A stretch of 64,000 nt of DNA. Source: Archivesica marissinica (taxonomy: Eukaryota > Mollusca > Bivalvia > Venerida > Vesicomyidae). This document shows positions 45,723-52,800 of this stretch, in pieces; positions within the stretch are counted from its first letter, which is position 1; each line of letters starts with the position of its first letter. Position numbers and translations under genes: made by a program. The DNA lies in contig CM026390.1 in assembly GCA_014843695.1 (NCBI GenBank), positions 100,055,915 through 100,119,914 of the forward strand, given 5' to 3'. Under the pieces are notes generated by a model. That model saw only the letters and a list, made by a program, of their open reading frames with translations, had not been told where the DNA came from and searched no databases.

Positions 45723-46476
45723 TGATGCTATGTTTTTGCAGGAAGGTGATTGGCTGTTTACTTGATGCTATGTTTTTGCATGAAGGTGATTGGCTGTTTA
45801 CTTGATGCTATGTTTTTGCATGATGGTGATTGGCTGTTTACTTGATGCTATGTTTTTGCAGGATGGTGATTTGCTGTTTACTTGATGCTATGTTTTTGCA
45901 TGATGGTGATTGGCTGTTTACTTGATGCTATGTTTTTGCAGGATGGTGATTGGCTGTTTACTTGATGCTATGTTTTTGCAGGAAGGTGATTGGCTGTTTA
46001 CTTGATGCTATGTTTTTGCAGGAAGGTGATTGGCTGTTTACTTGATGCTATGTTTTTGCAGGATGGTGATTGGCTGTTTACTTGATGCTATGTTTTTGCA
46101 GGAAGGTGATTGGCTGTTTACTTGATGCTATGTTTTTGCATGATGGTGATTGGCTGTTTACTTGATGCTATGTTTTTGCAGGATGGTGATTGGCTGTTTA
46201 CTTGATGCTATGTTTTTGCAGGATGGTGATTGGCTGTTTACTTGATGCTATGTTTTTGCAGGATGGTGATTGGCTGTTTACTTGATGCTATGTTTTTGCA
46301 GGAAGGTGATTGGCTGTTTACTTGATGCTATGTTTTTGCAGGAAGGTGATTGGCTGTTTACTTGATGCTATGTTTTTGCAGGAAGGTGATTGGCTGTTTA
46401 CTTGATGCTATGTTTTTGCAGGAAGGTGATTGGCTGTTTGCTTGATGCTATGGAGAGGCACATGTCTGAACACACG
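25382..46476 (+). CDS. ZYG11: ZYG11/ZER1-family CUL2 substrate receptor, six exons, 3' part not in view
   Basis: Join 25382-26187, 31120-31356, 40010-40112, 40772-40915, 43953-44074 and 46422-46476. The spliced coding length is 1467 nt (489 codons) without a stop, and all intron phases match (2, 2, 0, 0, 2, 0). ZYG11/ZER1 proteins are leucine-rich and ARM-repeat substrate receptors of CUL2-Elongin ubiquitin ligases and read N-terminal glycine degrons; that is family knowledge. Visible features are a VHL-box-like ATLEDTCITFFLDNI (residues 18-32), LRRs through about residue 345 including LRSLDISGTNLAG, and the start of the ARM-like part (HVQISGSASLFYI, VIGCLLDAMERHM). Vertebrate members have about 740-770 residues, so about 260 C-terminal residues are missing here. 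Introns hold transposons and several tandem arrays. ZYG11 versus ZER1 is not fully resolved, but SLDISGTNLAG favours ZYG11. Confidence 0.87.
26396..27460 (-). mobile_element. SINE family A copy with an internally expanded minisatellite
   Basis: The left edge (GTAGATTAGTCATAGC) corresponds to the SINE body just inside the tail. The right part (27286-27460: ACTGATACAAGACCGGTTTA, GCATGAAAGG, GGGATTGAACC) corresponds to the SINE body and tRNA-like head. The 45-bp repeats in between match the SINE segment GGAGGATAGTACAATGATAC plus CAGACAGAGACCC. The copy is therefore one reverse-oriented SINE stretched by internal tandem amplification, inside intron 1 of the ZYG11-like gene. Confidence 0.8.
26412..27285. 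repeat. 45-bp minisatellite derived from the SINE body
   Basis: About 19 units of roughly 45 bp containing GAGGATAGTACATAGATACA and CCCCGTTATTAG. The last three units are longer, with an inserted ATGTACAGACAGAG-type duplication and GAAGATCGTACATAG. Minus-strand frames read YLCTIL repeats and are not genes. Confidence 0.92.
27480..28235 (-). mobile_element. Second SINE family A copy with internal minisatellite
   Basis: The tail-like start GTTTTATTTATCGCTGCCCC and then GATAGTGAAAGATACAGAAC match the SINE body. After the 18-bp array the SINE resumes: ACCTGAGACCTTGG, CCTATCTGAAAGAC, GATCGAAGATCTGGATTAGC and TTTACCAGTGATTGGC. This makes two adjacent reverse SINE copies, each swollen by a different internal array. 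Confidence 0.75.
27605..28135. repeat. 18-bp minisatellite derived from the SINE body
   Basis: About 29 units of 18 bp, CTGGTTCCTGTACATCCC with variants in the last six bases (GCC, TCTC, ATCT), and a recurring 9-bp extra TTGGTTCCT in early units. It corresponds to the SINE segment CTCTGGTTCTTTTACGTGCA. The unit is a multiple of 3, so long frames are open on both strands without coding meaning. Confidence 0.93.
28391..28604 (+). mobile_element. CAGGG-family MITE copy, 5' truncated
   Basis: Shares ATGACCAATAAATACAATAT, CAATGGCCAGTGTATCTTAC and the 3' end CCCTCTACAATGAGCCCTG with the copies at 1-250 and 37053-37288. The 5' third is missing. Confidence 0.75.
28610..29086. other. Intronic spacer
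   Basis: AT-rich intron 1 sequence of the ZYG11-like gene. The only feature I see is a short TA repeat at about 29050-29070. Confidence 0.4.
29095..30356. mobile_element. Non-autonomous hAT element with perfect 8-bp TSD
   Basis: The duplication TATATTAT lies at 29087-29094 and 30357-30364. Inverted ends are CAGGGCTTCGAAAATT on the left and AATTTTCGAAGCCCTG on the right, with the 16 outer bases perfect. Inside each end are motifs of the type AAATCGGTC/GACCGATTT (near 29122, 30231, 30263 and 30316). The length is 1262 bp with no recognisable transposase. It sits in intron 1 of the ZYG11-like gene. Confidence 0.92.
30372..30662 (+). mobile_element. SINE family A, full length
   Basis: The head GTAGTCCAGTGGTAACACG, GGACTGGTAATCCAGGGATC and GCAGGTTCGATCCCCC is followed by the body CAGTCTTTCAGATGGGAC, CTCCAAAATCTAAAATAAC, GGGCAACCGGTAGCGACG and an A-rich end. 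This is the best-preserved copy in the window. It lies 8 bp beyond the hAT target duplication. Confidence 0.85.
30814..30925 (+). mobile_element. SINE family C fragment
   Basis: Contains CGTCCGATTAGCGCACTTGC, AACCCAGGTTCGATTCTCGG (B-box) and GGTACGGTGGTCGCCAGATC, matching 58850-59092 and 36147-36415. The 3' half is missing. Confidence 0.7.
31120..31356 (+). CDS. ZYG11: ZYG11-like exon 2
   Basis: The acceptor is TATTTTTAG/A. The first base completes an Arg codon from exon 1, giving LTTLRHLDVSQ across the junction. It encodes an LRR pair with MPHLRSLDISGTNLAG, the strongest ZYG11-family signature in the window, followed by a charged linker ending DDLPFE. The donor is GA/GTAAGA, phase 2. The CAGGG MITE with its nested transposon begins only 82 bp downstream. 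Confidence 0.9.
32408..34442 (-). CDS. Transposase exon 3 with catalytic core and exonuclease
   Basis: The acceptor is TATTCCAG/A. It starts 19 codons before the first Met of its own frame, at SGENDSREDVVTQGEFKYD, so the Met at 34384 is internal and not a start. It carries the DDE core and the full exonuclease domain, and the stop is at 32408. The exon is 2035 bp and free of frameshifts. Confidence 0.88.
32408..36905 (-). CDS. Mutator-like/Kolobok-type DDE transposase fused to a DEDDh exonuclease, three exons
   Basis: Join complement(32408-34442, 34893-35079, 36455-36905): 2673 nt, 890 residues and a stop, with no frame break. Residues 60-213 hold a CxxC region (NCTDCDKTLNLF, ECECGIVNEV), and AALGMIHSGTG spans the first junction. 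The core has YDMGWQKRGSGRAY (Asp 232), LIMDDDATT (Asp 325-327), KWSDLNHTRKHLGN, FGDHQTCDKRWCGY and STKDVESFNNIVASKAPKR (Glu 471), a plausible DDE triad. A basic linker (about 530-565) leads to an exonuclease: CDLETTS (Asp 616, Glu 618), GHNFRTFDFPRL (Asp 707) and HNAEEDVRSLHKL (His 765, Asp 770). All DEDDh residues are present. The Mutator-like domain name is family recall; the DDE assignment is inference. Confidence 0.87.
34503..34745 (+). mobile_element. SINE family D inside transposase intron 2
   Basis: The head CATGGACGAGTGGTTATG (A-box-like) and GTAGGTTCATATCC (B-box-like) are followed by the body CAGCTGGCTAGCAGAAGG, GGTTCAACCTGGGTG and CACATGGTCTTCCTCCACCA. It has reverse relatives at 56810-57000 and 62485-62680 and a fragment at 35165-35290. 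Confidence 0.72.
34893..35079 (-). CDS. Transposase exon 2
   Basis: The acceptor is TATTTTACAG/GA, which completes Gly. It encodes MIHSGTGHTQITNFMSTLEI and on to HDAIHAEIECQNIV. The donor AAG/GTATAA (phase 2) keeps the frame into exon 3; the nearby alternative donor GTAAGG would bring an early stop, so it is not chosen. Confidence 0.82.
35165..35290 (-). mobile_element. SINE family D fragment inside transposase intron 1
   Basis: Reverse-oriented: ATAGCTTCCTCACATGAAAG, GATTCCAACTTACAG and AAGTGATTTGAACACAACC match the head half of family D. The body is missing. Confidence 0.55.
36147..36415 (+). mobile_element. SINE family C, near full length, in transposase intron 1
   Basis: Starts CTGTCCGATTAGCACATTGG, with a decayed B-box CCCAGTTCAATCC. 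The body has AAATCAGACAGGCAGG and CTTCCCACATGAAGGAC, and the tail is GCTTGTTTCGCAATCATTG and AAATAAATAAAG. It matches 58850-59092. Confidence 0.78.
36455..36905 (-). CDS. Transposase exon 1
   Basis: Encodes residues 1-150 plus one base. It begins at the ATG at 36905, just inside the transposon's right end; no earlier in-frame start is evident. A basic N-terminus is followed by the Cys-rich segment. The donor is TTTAG/GTATGT in the minus-strand sense, phase 1. Without this splice the frame would end three codons later. Confidence 0.85.
37368..39316. repeat. GT/G-run minisatellite, about 2 kb
   Basis: Tandem units of roughly 22-30 bp of the form GTGTGTATGGGGGGGTGAGC, with variable GT length and variants GTTGAGCGTGCTTGTG and GGGGGATTGAGCG. 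The plus strand is very G-rich with runs of 5-8 G in almost every unit. The minus strand gives open frames of up to 803 codons rich in PPHTHTR, which are artefacts. It lies in intron 2 of the ZYG11-like gene, 80 bp after the MITE. Confidence 0.95.
39424..39740. repeat. 39-bp minisatellite, eight copies
   Basis: Eight near-identical 39-bp units (ACCCACACCCGTGATATAGG, GCTCAGTGGTGAGAGGCAA). Units start at 39424, 39463 and so on at exact 39-bp spacing. The multiple of 3 leaves both strands open. It stops 15 bp before the 46-bp splice-site array. Confidence 0.93.
39755..40020 (+). repeat. 46-bp array repeating the 3' splice site of exon 3
   Basis: Six copies start at 39755, 39801, 39847, 39893, 39939 and 39985. 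Each contains TAACTTGGTAAATGTTTATC, AACAG and AGAGGTTG. The sixth copy is the real intron end and exon start (40010). In copies 1-5 the exon-like part continues GGCCTAGTACTGG instead of ACCTACCAGG. All five extra copies keep the AG. Confidence 0.93.
40010..40112 (+). CDS. ZYG11: ZYG11-like exon 3 (103 bp)
   Basis: The acceptor is TTTATCAACAG/A and the first base completes Glu with the GA of exon 2. It encodes EVDLPGNDGRYYSFLGLLNC and ends KNIPAAK. The FLGL...IPA order agrees with the stretch after the LRRs in ZYG11/ZER1. The donor is AAG/GTAGAC, phase 0. The acceptor region is the last of six 46-bp tandem copies, and the donor region is the first of two 31-bp copies, so both borders are duplicated. 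Confidence 0.85.
40105..40166 (+). repeat. 31-bp direct duplication of the exon 3 donor
   Basis: CTGCAAAGGTAGAC at 40105 is repeated at 40136, each followed by a TTATCCATAC-type stretch, with two mismatches in 31 bp. The first copy contains the exon 3 end and donor; the second is a decoy donor in intron 3. Confidence 0.88.
40505..40724 (-). mobile_element. SINE, local family E, in intron 3
   Basis: On the minus strand the head reads CTCCGTGGTCGAGTGGTTAC (A-box-like) and GGGGTCGAGCCCCGCTC (B-box-like), with a longer spacer as in class II (Ser/Leu-type) tRNAs. The end AACGTAGCTACCAGTTGCCC resembles the family A tail, so the two families may share a tail domain. Confidence 0.65.
40772..40915 (+). 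CDS. ZYG11: ZYG11-like exon 4 (144 bp)
   Basis: The acceptor is TCTCACTGTCAG/GTT, phase 0. It encodes 48 residues: VTGDFSEDQILLAVHVYRDK, then a helix-rich FNYLFNRFRFETVKAHCIALE. This matches the SGexnEEQvL...aY block that precedes the ARM-like repeats in the family. The donor is GAG/GTAAAT. The last 48 bp of the exon plus 11 bp of intron are tandemly repeated downstream. Confidence 0.9.
40868..41080 (+). repeat. 59-bp tandem repeat of the exon 4 end and donor
   Basis: Three copies start at 40868, 40927 and 40986, with a decayed fourth at 41045. Each of the three has AACAGATTTAGATT, GCTCACT and TTGGAG/GTAAATTCTAT. The first spans the exon 4 end (40915). Copies 2 and 3 keep the GT donor at 40975 and 41034. 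Confidence 0.92.
41085..42571. repeat. 29-bp minisatellite in intron 4 with higher-order structure
   Basis: About 51 units of 29 bp (GGTAGGACATACTTTAGGTA, AAGCAGTTA). Variants TTTATG, CTCGAG and a one-base deletion GTAGACAT mark a 144-bp higher-order unit, with the deletion variant at 41341, 41485 and 41629. The right half is nearly uniform. Confidence 0.95.
42722..43556. mobile_element. Possible degenerate hAT-like element
   Basis: The left edge AGGGATGGCAACGAATGTTC and the right edge TACCATTCATTGCCATGAG are imperfect inverted repeats around GGCAAYGAATG. Internal TTCGAATA motifs occur near both ends. No 8-bp TSD is clear and there is no transposase. Low to moderate support. Confidence 0.4.
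43565..43900. repeat. About 33-bp degenerate minisatellite just before exon 5
   Basis: About ten irregular units of the type GTGGAGATTTTGTAATTATG and GGGGTGGGGTGTGG. Unit length varies from 27 to 37 bp. It ends about 50 bp upstream of the exon 5 acceptor and does not include it. Confidence 0.85.
43953..44074 (+). CDS. ZYG11: ZYG11-like exon 5 (122 bp)
   Basis: The acceptor is ATTTCTCTGCAG/AGC, phase 0. It encodes SILTGMERNKHDRHVQISGS, then ASLFYIVKGCKQDKIAYAQK. The HDRHVQISGSASLFYI motif is strongly conserved in ZYG11/ZER1 proteins. The donor is CA/GTAAGT, close to consensus, phase 2. Confidence 0.92.
44222..44481. mobile_element. Tc1/mariner-like MITE with partial 3' duplication
   Basis: The left end TACAGTCAAACCTGTC and right end ACAGGTTTGACTGTA are inverted repeats beginning with TA, consistent with a TA target. 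The interior repeats TGGCTGCTTAATA and GGTTGCTTAATAGAGGTGAC. An extra partial copy of the right half follows at 44403-44481, again ending GGTTTGACTGTA. Confidence 0.75.
44933..45168. mobile_element. piggyBac-like MITE flanked by TTAA
   Basis: TTAA at 44929-44932 and 45169-45172. Ends are CCCATTCAACGCC on the left and GGTGTTGAAAGGG on the right. The middle has a hairpin: AGATCCTGATGAGACGGCTC and its partner GAGCCGGCTCATCTGGATCT, whose arms nearly abut. Non-coding, 236 bp, in intron 5. Confidence 0.75.
45190..45340 (-). mobile_element. Fragment related to the 18908-19127 MITE
   Basis: Reverse complement of the interior of the 18908-19127 element: AATAGCAAACAGCATAGAGC and GGATCAGACGGCATAGAACG. 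The terminal repeats are not preserved. Confidence 0.5.
45415..45640 (+). mobile_element. Possible tRNA-derived SINE in intron 5
   Basis: AGCCTCAGTTGTCGAGTTG and TCTAACTCGCTGTC followed by CAGGTTTGCTCCC resemble A- and B-box regions. I found no other copy in the window, so support is weak. Confidence 0.35.
45674..45722. repeat. Short GACA microsatellite
   Basis: About 12 GACA units directly abutting the 40-bp splice-site array. The same motif on the other strand makes up 19332-19972. Confidence 0.9.
45722..46440 (+). repeat. 40-bp array repeating the 3' splice site and start of exon 6
   Basis: Eighteen copies at exact 40-bp spacing. Each is TTTTTGCAG plus 31 bp of exon (GAAGGTGATTGGCTG and onward through CTTGATGCTATG). 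The exon-like part begins at 45742, 45782 and so on, and the last at 46422 is the real exon 6. The splice AG is intact in 14 copies including the true one, and is AT in the copies starting at 45782, 45822, 45902 and 46142. Confidence 0.95.
46422..46476 (+). CDS. ZYG11: ZYG11-like exon 6 (55 bp)
   Basis: The acceptor is TGTTTTTGCAG/G and the first base completes Gln with exon 5. It encodes KVIGCLLDAMERHMSEHT. In family members this is followed by a (M)RNGCLTLC-type segment, which I cannot find in the rest of the window. The donor is ACG/GTAGAG, phase 0. Exon 6 is the final copy of an 18-copy 40-bp array that repeats its first 31 bp with its splice acceptor. Confidence 0.85.
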
Positions 46477-46794
46477 GTAGAGAAAATATATTTTTATTTG
46501 TACAATCTTCGATTTTCAACCATTACACTTTAAAATGATTCTAAAATGTCACGTTTAAAATGTTCTAAATGATATATTTTGATGATGTTCCAAAACATGT
46601 TGTCTTTCGATGATTCGTTATCTGATCGGTGATGTTCTAAATAAGGTTACTGGCGTATTGATTCCGAAAGCTATGTTAAACCTGTAGTGGTTGACAAACA
46701 AAAGCTTAAAACAGTGATAATAAAGTTAGATATTTATTATTTCATAACAGTGAAATATAATTTGAGTACTTTGATAAATATCTATACGTGGGCC
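46477..46794. other. Start of intron 6, no further feature
   Basis: AT-rich sequence after the exon 6 donor. I looked for the next ZYG11/ZER1 exon (an RNGCLTLC-like segment) here and downstream and did not find it. Confidence 0.45.
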
Positions 46795-46836
46795 TCTGTG
46801 GCCAAGTAGTTATGGTCATTGAATCTCACTGGGGGT
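46795..46836 (+). mobile_element. Short tRNA-like SINE head fragment
   Basis: GCCTCTGTGGCCAAGTAG and TTATGGTCATTGAATC resemble the A-box side of the family D head. It is cut off directly by the 24-bp satellite. Confidence 0.4.
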
Positions 46837-49800
46837 GTTGGATATGGGTGTATGTGCCACGTTGGATATGGGTGTATGTGCCACGTTGGATATGGGTGTA
46901 TGTGAAATGTTGGATATGGGTGTATGTGAAATGTTGGATATGGGTGTATGTGCCATGTTGGATATGGGTGTATGTGAAATGTTGGATATGGGTGTATGTG
47001 CCATGTTGGATATGGGTGTATGTGAAATGTTGGATATGGGTGTATGTGCAACGTTGGATATGGGTGTATGTGCCACGTTGGATATGGGTGTATGTGCCAT
47101 GTTGGATATGGGTGTATGTGAAATGTTGGATATGGGTGTATGTGAAACGTTGGATATGGGTGTATGTGAAATGTTGGATATGGGTGTATGTGCCATGTTG
47201 GATATGGGTGTATGTGCCATGTTGGATATGGGTGTATGTGAAATGTTGGATATGGGTGTATGTGAAACGTTGGATATGGGTGTATGTGCCATGTTGGATA
47301 TGGGTGTATGTGCCACGTTGGATATGGGTGTATGTGAAACGTTGGATATGGGTGTATGTGAAATGTTGGATATGGGTGTATGTGAAACGTTGGATATGGG
47401 TGTATGTGAAATGTTGGATATGGGTGTATGTGCCATGTTGGATATGGGTGTATGTGAAATGTTGGATATGGGTGTATGTGCCATGTTGGATATGGGTGTA
47501 TGTGAAATGTTGGATATGGGTGTATGTGCCACGTTGGATATGGGTGTATGTGAAACGTTGGATATGGGTGTATGTGCCATGTTGGATATGGGTGTATGTG
47601 AAATGTTGGATATGGGTGTATGTGAAACGTTGGATATGGGTGTATGTGAAATGTTGGATATGGGTGTATGTGCCATGTTGGATATGGGTGTATGTGCCAT
47701 GTTGGATATGGGTGTATGTGAAATGTTGGATATGGGTGTATGTGAAACGTTGGATATGGGTGTATGTGCCATGTTGGATATGGGTGTATGTGCCACGTTG
47801 GATATGGGTGTATGTGAAACGTTGGATATGGGTGTATGTGAAATGTTGGATATGGGTGTATGTGAAACGTTGGATATGGGTGTATGTGAAATGTTGGATA
47901 TGGGTGTATGTGCCATGTTGGATATGGGTGTATGTGAAACGTTGGATATGGGTGTATGTGAAATGTTGGATATGGGTGTATGTGACACGTTGGATATGGG
48001 TGTATGTGAAACGTTGGATATGGGTGTATGTGAAATGTTGGATATGGGTGTATGTGCCACGTTGGATATGGGTGTATGTGAAATGTTGGATATGGGTGTA
48101 TGTGCCATGTTGGATATGGGTGTATGTGAAACGTTGGATATGGGTGTATGTGAAATGTTGGATATGGGTGTATGTGAAACGTTGGATATGGGTGTATGTG
48201 AAATGTTGGATATGGGTGTATGTGAAACGTTGGATATGGGTGTATGTGAAACGTTGGATATGGGTGTATGTGAAATGTTGGATATGGGTGTATGTGAAAC
48301 GTTGGATATGGGTGTATGTGAAATGTTGGATATGGGTGTATGTGAAATGTTGGATATGGGTGTATGTGAAATGTTGGATATGGGTGTATGTGAAACGTTG
48401 GATATGGGTGTATGTGAAATGTTGGATATGGGTGTATGTGAAATGTTGGATATGGGTGTATGTGCCATGTTGGATATGGGTGTATGTGCCATGTTGGATA
48501 TGGGTGTATGTGAAATGTTGGATATGGGTGTATGTGAAATGTTGGATATGGGTGTATGTGCCATGTTGGATATGGGTGTATGTGCCACGTTGGATATGGG
48601 TGTATGTGAAACGTTGGATATGGGTGTATGTGAAATGTTGGATATGGGTGTATGTGAAACGTTGGATATGGGTGTATGTGAAATGTTGGATATGGGTGTA
48701 TGTGCCATGTTGGATATGGGTGTATGTGAAACGTTGGATATGGGTGTATGTGAAATGTTGGATATGGGTGTATGTGCCATGTTGGATATGGGTGTATGTG
48801 AAACGTTGGATATGGGTGTATGTGAAATGTTGGATATGGGTGTATGTGCCACGTTGGATATGGGTGTATGTGAAATGTTGGATATGGGTGTATGTGAAAT
48901 GTTGGATATGGGTGTATGTGCCATGTTGGATATGGGTGTATGTGAAATGTTGGATATGGGTGTATGTGAAACGTTGGATATGGGTGTATGTGAAATGTTG
49001 GATATGGGTGTATGTGAAACGTTGGATATGGGTGTATGTGAAACGTTGGATATGGGTGTATGTGAAATGTTGGATATGGGTGTATGTGAAACGTTGGATA
49101 TGGGTGTATGTGAAATGTTGGATATGGGTGTATGTGAAATGTTGGATATGGGTGTATGTGAAATGTTGGATATGGGTGTATGTGAAACGTTGGATATGGG
49201 TGTATGTGAAATGTTGGATATGGGTGTATGTGAAATGTTGGATATGGGTGTATGTGCCATGTTGGATATGGGTGTATGTGCCATGTTGGATATGGGTGTA
49301 TGTGAAATGTTGGATATGGGTGTATGTGAAACGTTGGATATGGGTGTATGTGCCATGTTGGATATGGGTTGTGACTTGGATATGGGGTATGTGAAACATT
49401 GGATATGGGTGTATGTGAAATGTTGGATATGGGTGTATGTGAAACGTTGGATATGGGTGTATGTGAAATGTTGGATATGGGTGTATGTGCCATGTTGGAT
49501 ATGGGTGTATGTGAAACGTTGGATATGGGTGTATGTGAAATGTTGGATATGGGTGTATGTGCCATGTTGGATATGGGTGTATGTGAAACGTTGGATATGG
49601 GTGTATGTGCCATGTTGGATATGGGTGTATGTGAAACGTTGGATATGGGTGTATGTGAAATGTTGGATATGGGTGTATGTGTGCCATGTTGGATATGGGT
49701 GTATGTGAAACGTTGGATATGGGTGTATGTGAAATGTTGGATATGGGTGTATGTGAAACGTTGGATATGGGTGTATGTGAAATGTTGGATATGGGTGTAT

Positions 49801-52800
49801 GTGAACGTTGGATATGGGTGTATGTGAAACGTTGGATATGGGTGTATGTGTGTTGGATATGGGTTATGGGGTGTATGTGAAATGTTGGATATGGGTGTAT
49901 GTGAAATGTTGGATATGGGTGTATGTGAAATGTTGGATATGGGTGTATGTGAAACGTTGGATATGGGTGTATGTGAAATGTTGGATATGGGTGTATGTGA
50001 AACGTTGGATATGGGTGTATGTGAAACGTTGGATATGGGTGTATGTGCCATGTTGGATATGGGTGTATGTGATACGTTGGATATGGGTGTATGTGCCATG
50101 TTGGATATGGGTGTATGTGAAACGTTGGATATGGGTGTATGTGAAATGTTGGATATGGGTGTATGTGAAACATTGGATATGGGTGTATGTGAAACGTTGG
50201 ATATGGGTGTATGTGAAATGTTGGATATGGGTGTATGTGCCATGTTGGATATGGGTGTATGTGAAATGTTGGATATGGGTGTATGTGAAACGTTGGATAT
50301 GGGTGTATGTGCCATGTTGGATATGGGTGTATGTGAAATGTTGGATATGGGTGTATGTGAAACGTTGGATATGGGTGTATGTGTAATGTTGGATATGGGT
50401 GTATGTGTAATGTTGGATATGGGTGTATGTGATACGTTGGATATGGGTGTATGTGTAATGTTGGATATGGGTGTATGTGAAACGTTGGATATGGGTGTAT
50501 GTGTAATGTTGGATATGGGTGTATGTGAAACATTGGATATGGGTGTATGTGAAACGTTGGATATGGGTGTATGTGAAATGTTGGATATGGGTGTATGTGC
50601 CATGTTGGATATGGGTGTATGTGAAACGTTGGATATGGGTGTATGTGCCATGTTGGATATGGGTGTATGTGAAACGTTGGATATGGGTGTATGTGAAATG
50701 TTGGATATGGGTGTATGTGAAACATTGGATATGGGTGTATGTGCCATGTTGGATATGGGTGTATGTGAAACGTTGGATATGGGTGTATGTGCCATGTTGG
50801 ATATGGGTGTATGTGAAACGTTGGATATGGGTGTATGTGCCATGTTGGATATGGGTGTATGTGAAACGTTGGATATGGGTGTATGTGCCATGTTGGATAT
50901 GGGTGTATGTGAAATGTTGGATATGGGTGTATGTGAAACGTTGGATATGGGTGTATGTGAAATGTTGGATATGGGTGTATGTGCCATGTTGGATATGGGT
51001 GTATGTGAAACGTTGGATATGGGTGTATGTGAAATGTTGGATATGGGTGTATGTGAAACGTTGGATATGGGTGTATGTGCCATGTTGGATATGGGTGTAT
51101 GTGAAACGTTGGATATGGGTGTATGTGCCATGTTGGATATGGGTGTATGTGAAATGTTGGATATGGGTGTATGTGCCATGTTGGATATGGGTGTATGTGA
51201 AACGTTGGATATGGGTGTATGTGCCATGTTGGATATGGGTGTATGTGAAACGTTGGATATGGGTGTATGTGAAATGTTGGATATGGGTGTATGTGAAAGA
51301 TGTTGGATATGGGTGTATGTGAAATGTTGGATATGGGTGTATGTGAAATGTTGGATATGGGTGTATGTGAAATGTTGGATATGGGTGTATGTGCCATGTT
51401 GGATATGGGTGTATGTGAAACGTTGGATATGGGTGTATGTGAAATGTTGGATATGGGTGTATGTAATGTTGGATATGGGTGTATGTGAAACGTTGGATAT
51501 GGGTGTATGTGAAATGTTGGATATGGGTGTATGTGAAACGTTGGATATGGGTGTATGTGAAATGTTGGATATGGGTGTATGTGAAACGTTGGATATGGGT
51601 GTATGTGAAACGTTGGATATGGGTGTATGTGAAATGTTGGATATGGGTGTATGTGCCATGTTGGATATGGGTGTATGTGAAACGTTGGATATGGGTGTAT
51701 GTGCCATGTTGGATATGGGTGTATGTGAAACGTTGGATATGGGTGTATGTGAAATGTTGGATATGGGTGTATGTGAAACGTTGGATATGGGTGTATGTGC
51801 CATGTTGGATATGGGTGTATGTGAAACGTTGGATATGGGTGTATGTGAAATGTTGGATATGGGTGTATGTGAAATGTTGGATATGGGTGTATGTGAAACG
51901 TTGGATATGGGTGTATGTGCCATGTTGGATATGGGTGTATGTGAAACGTTGGATATGGGTGTATGTGCCATGTTGGATATGGGTGTATGTGAAACGTTGG
52001 ATATGGGTGTATGTGAAACGTTGGATATGGGTGTATGTGCCATGTTGGATATGGGTGTATGTGAAACGTTGGATATGGGTGTATGTGAAACGTTGGATAT
52101 GGGTGTATGTGCCATGTTGGATATGGGTGTATGTGAAACGTTGGATATGGGTGTATGTGCATGTTGGATATGGGTGTATGTGAAACGTTGGATATGGGTG
52201 TATGTGAAACGTTGGATATGGGTGTATGTGAAATGTTGGATATGGGTGTATGTGCCATGTTGGATATGGGTGTATGTGAAATGTTGGATATGGGTGTATG
52301 TGAAATGTTGGATATGGGTGTATGTGAAACATTGGATATGGGTGTATGTGCCATGTTGGATATGGGTGTATGTGAAACGTTGGATATGGGTGTATGTGAA
52401 ATGTTGGATATGGGTGTATGTGCAATGTTGGATATGGGTGTATGTGAAACGTTGGATATGGGTGTATGTGCCATGTTGGATATGGGTGTATGTGAAACGT
52501 TGGATATGGGTGTATGTGAAACGTTGGATATGGGTGTATGTGAAATGTTGGATATGGGTGTATGTGCCATGTTGGATATGGGTGTATGTGACATGTTGGA
52601 TATGGGTGTATGTGCCATGTTGGATATGGGTGTATGTGAAATGTTGGATATGGGTGTATGTGCCATGTTGGATATGGGTGTATGTGAAACGTTGGATATG
52701 GGTGTATGTGAAATGTTGGATATGGGTGTATGTGCCATGTTGGATATGGGTGTATGTGAAACGTTGGATATGGGTGTATGTGAAACGTTGGATATGGGTG

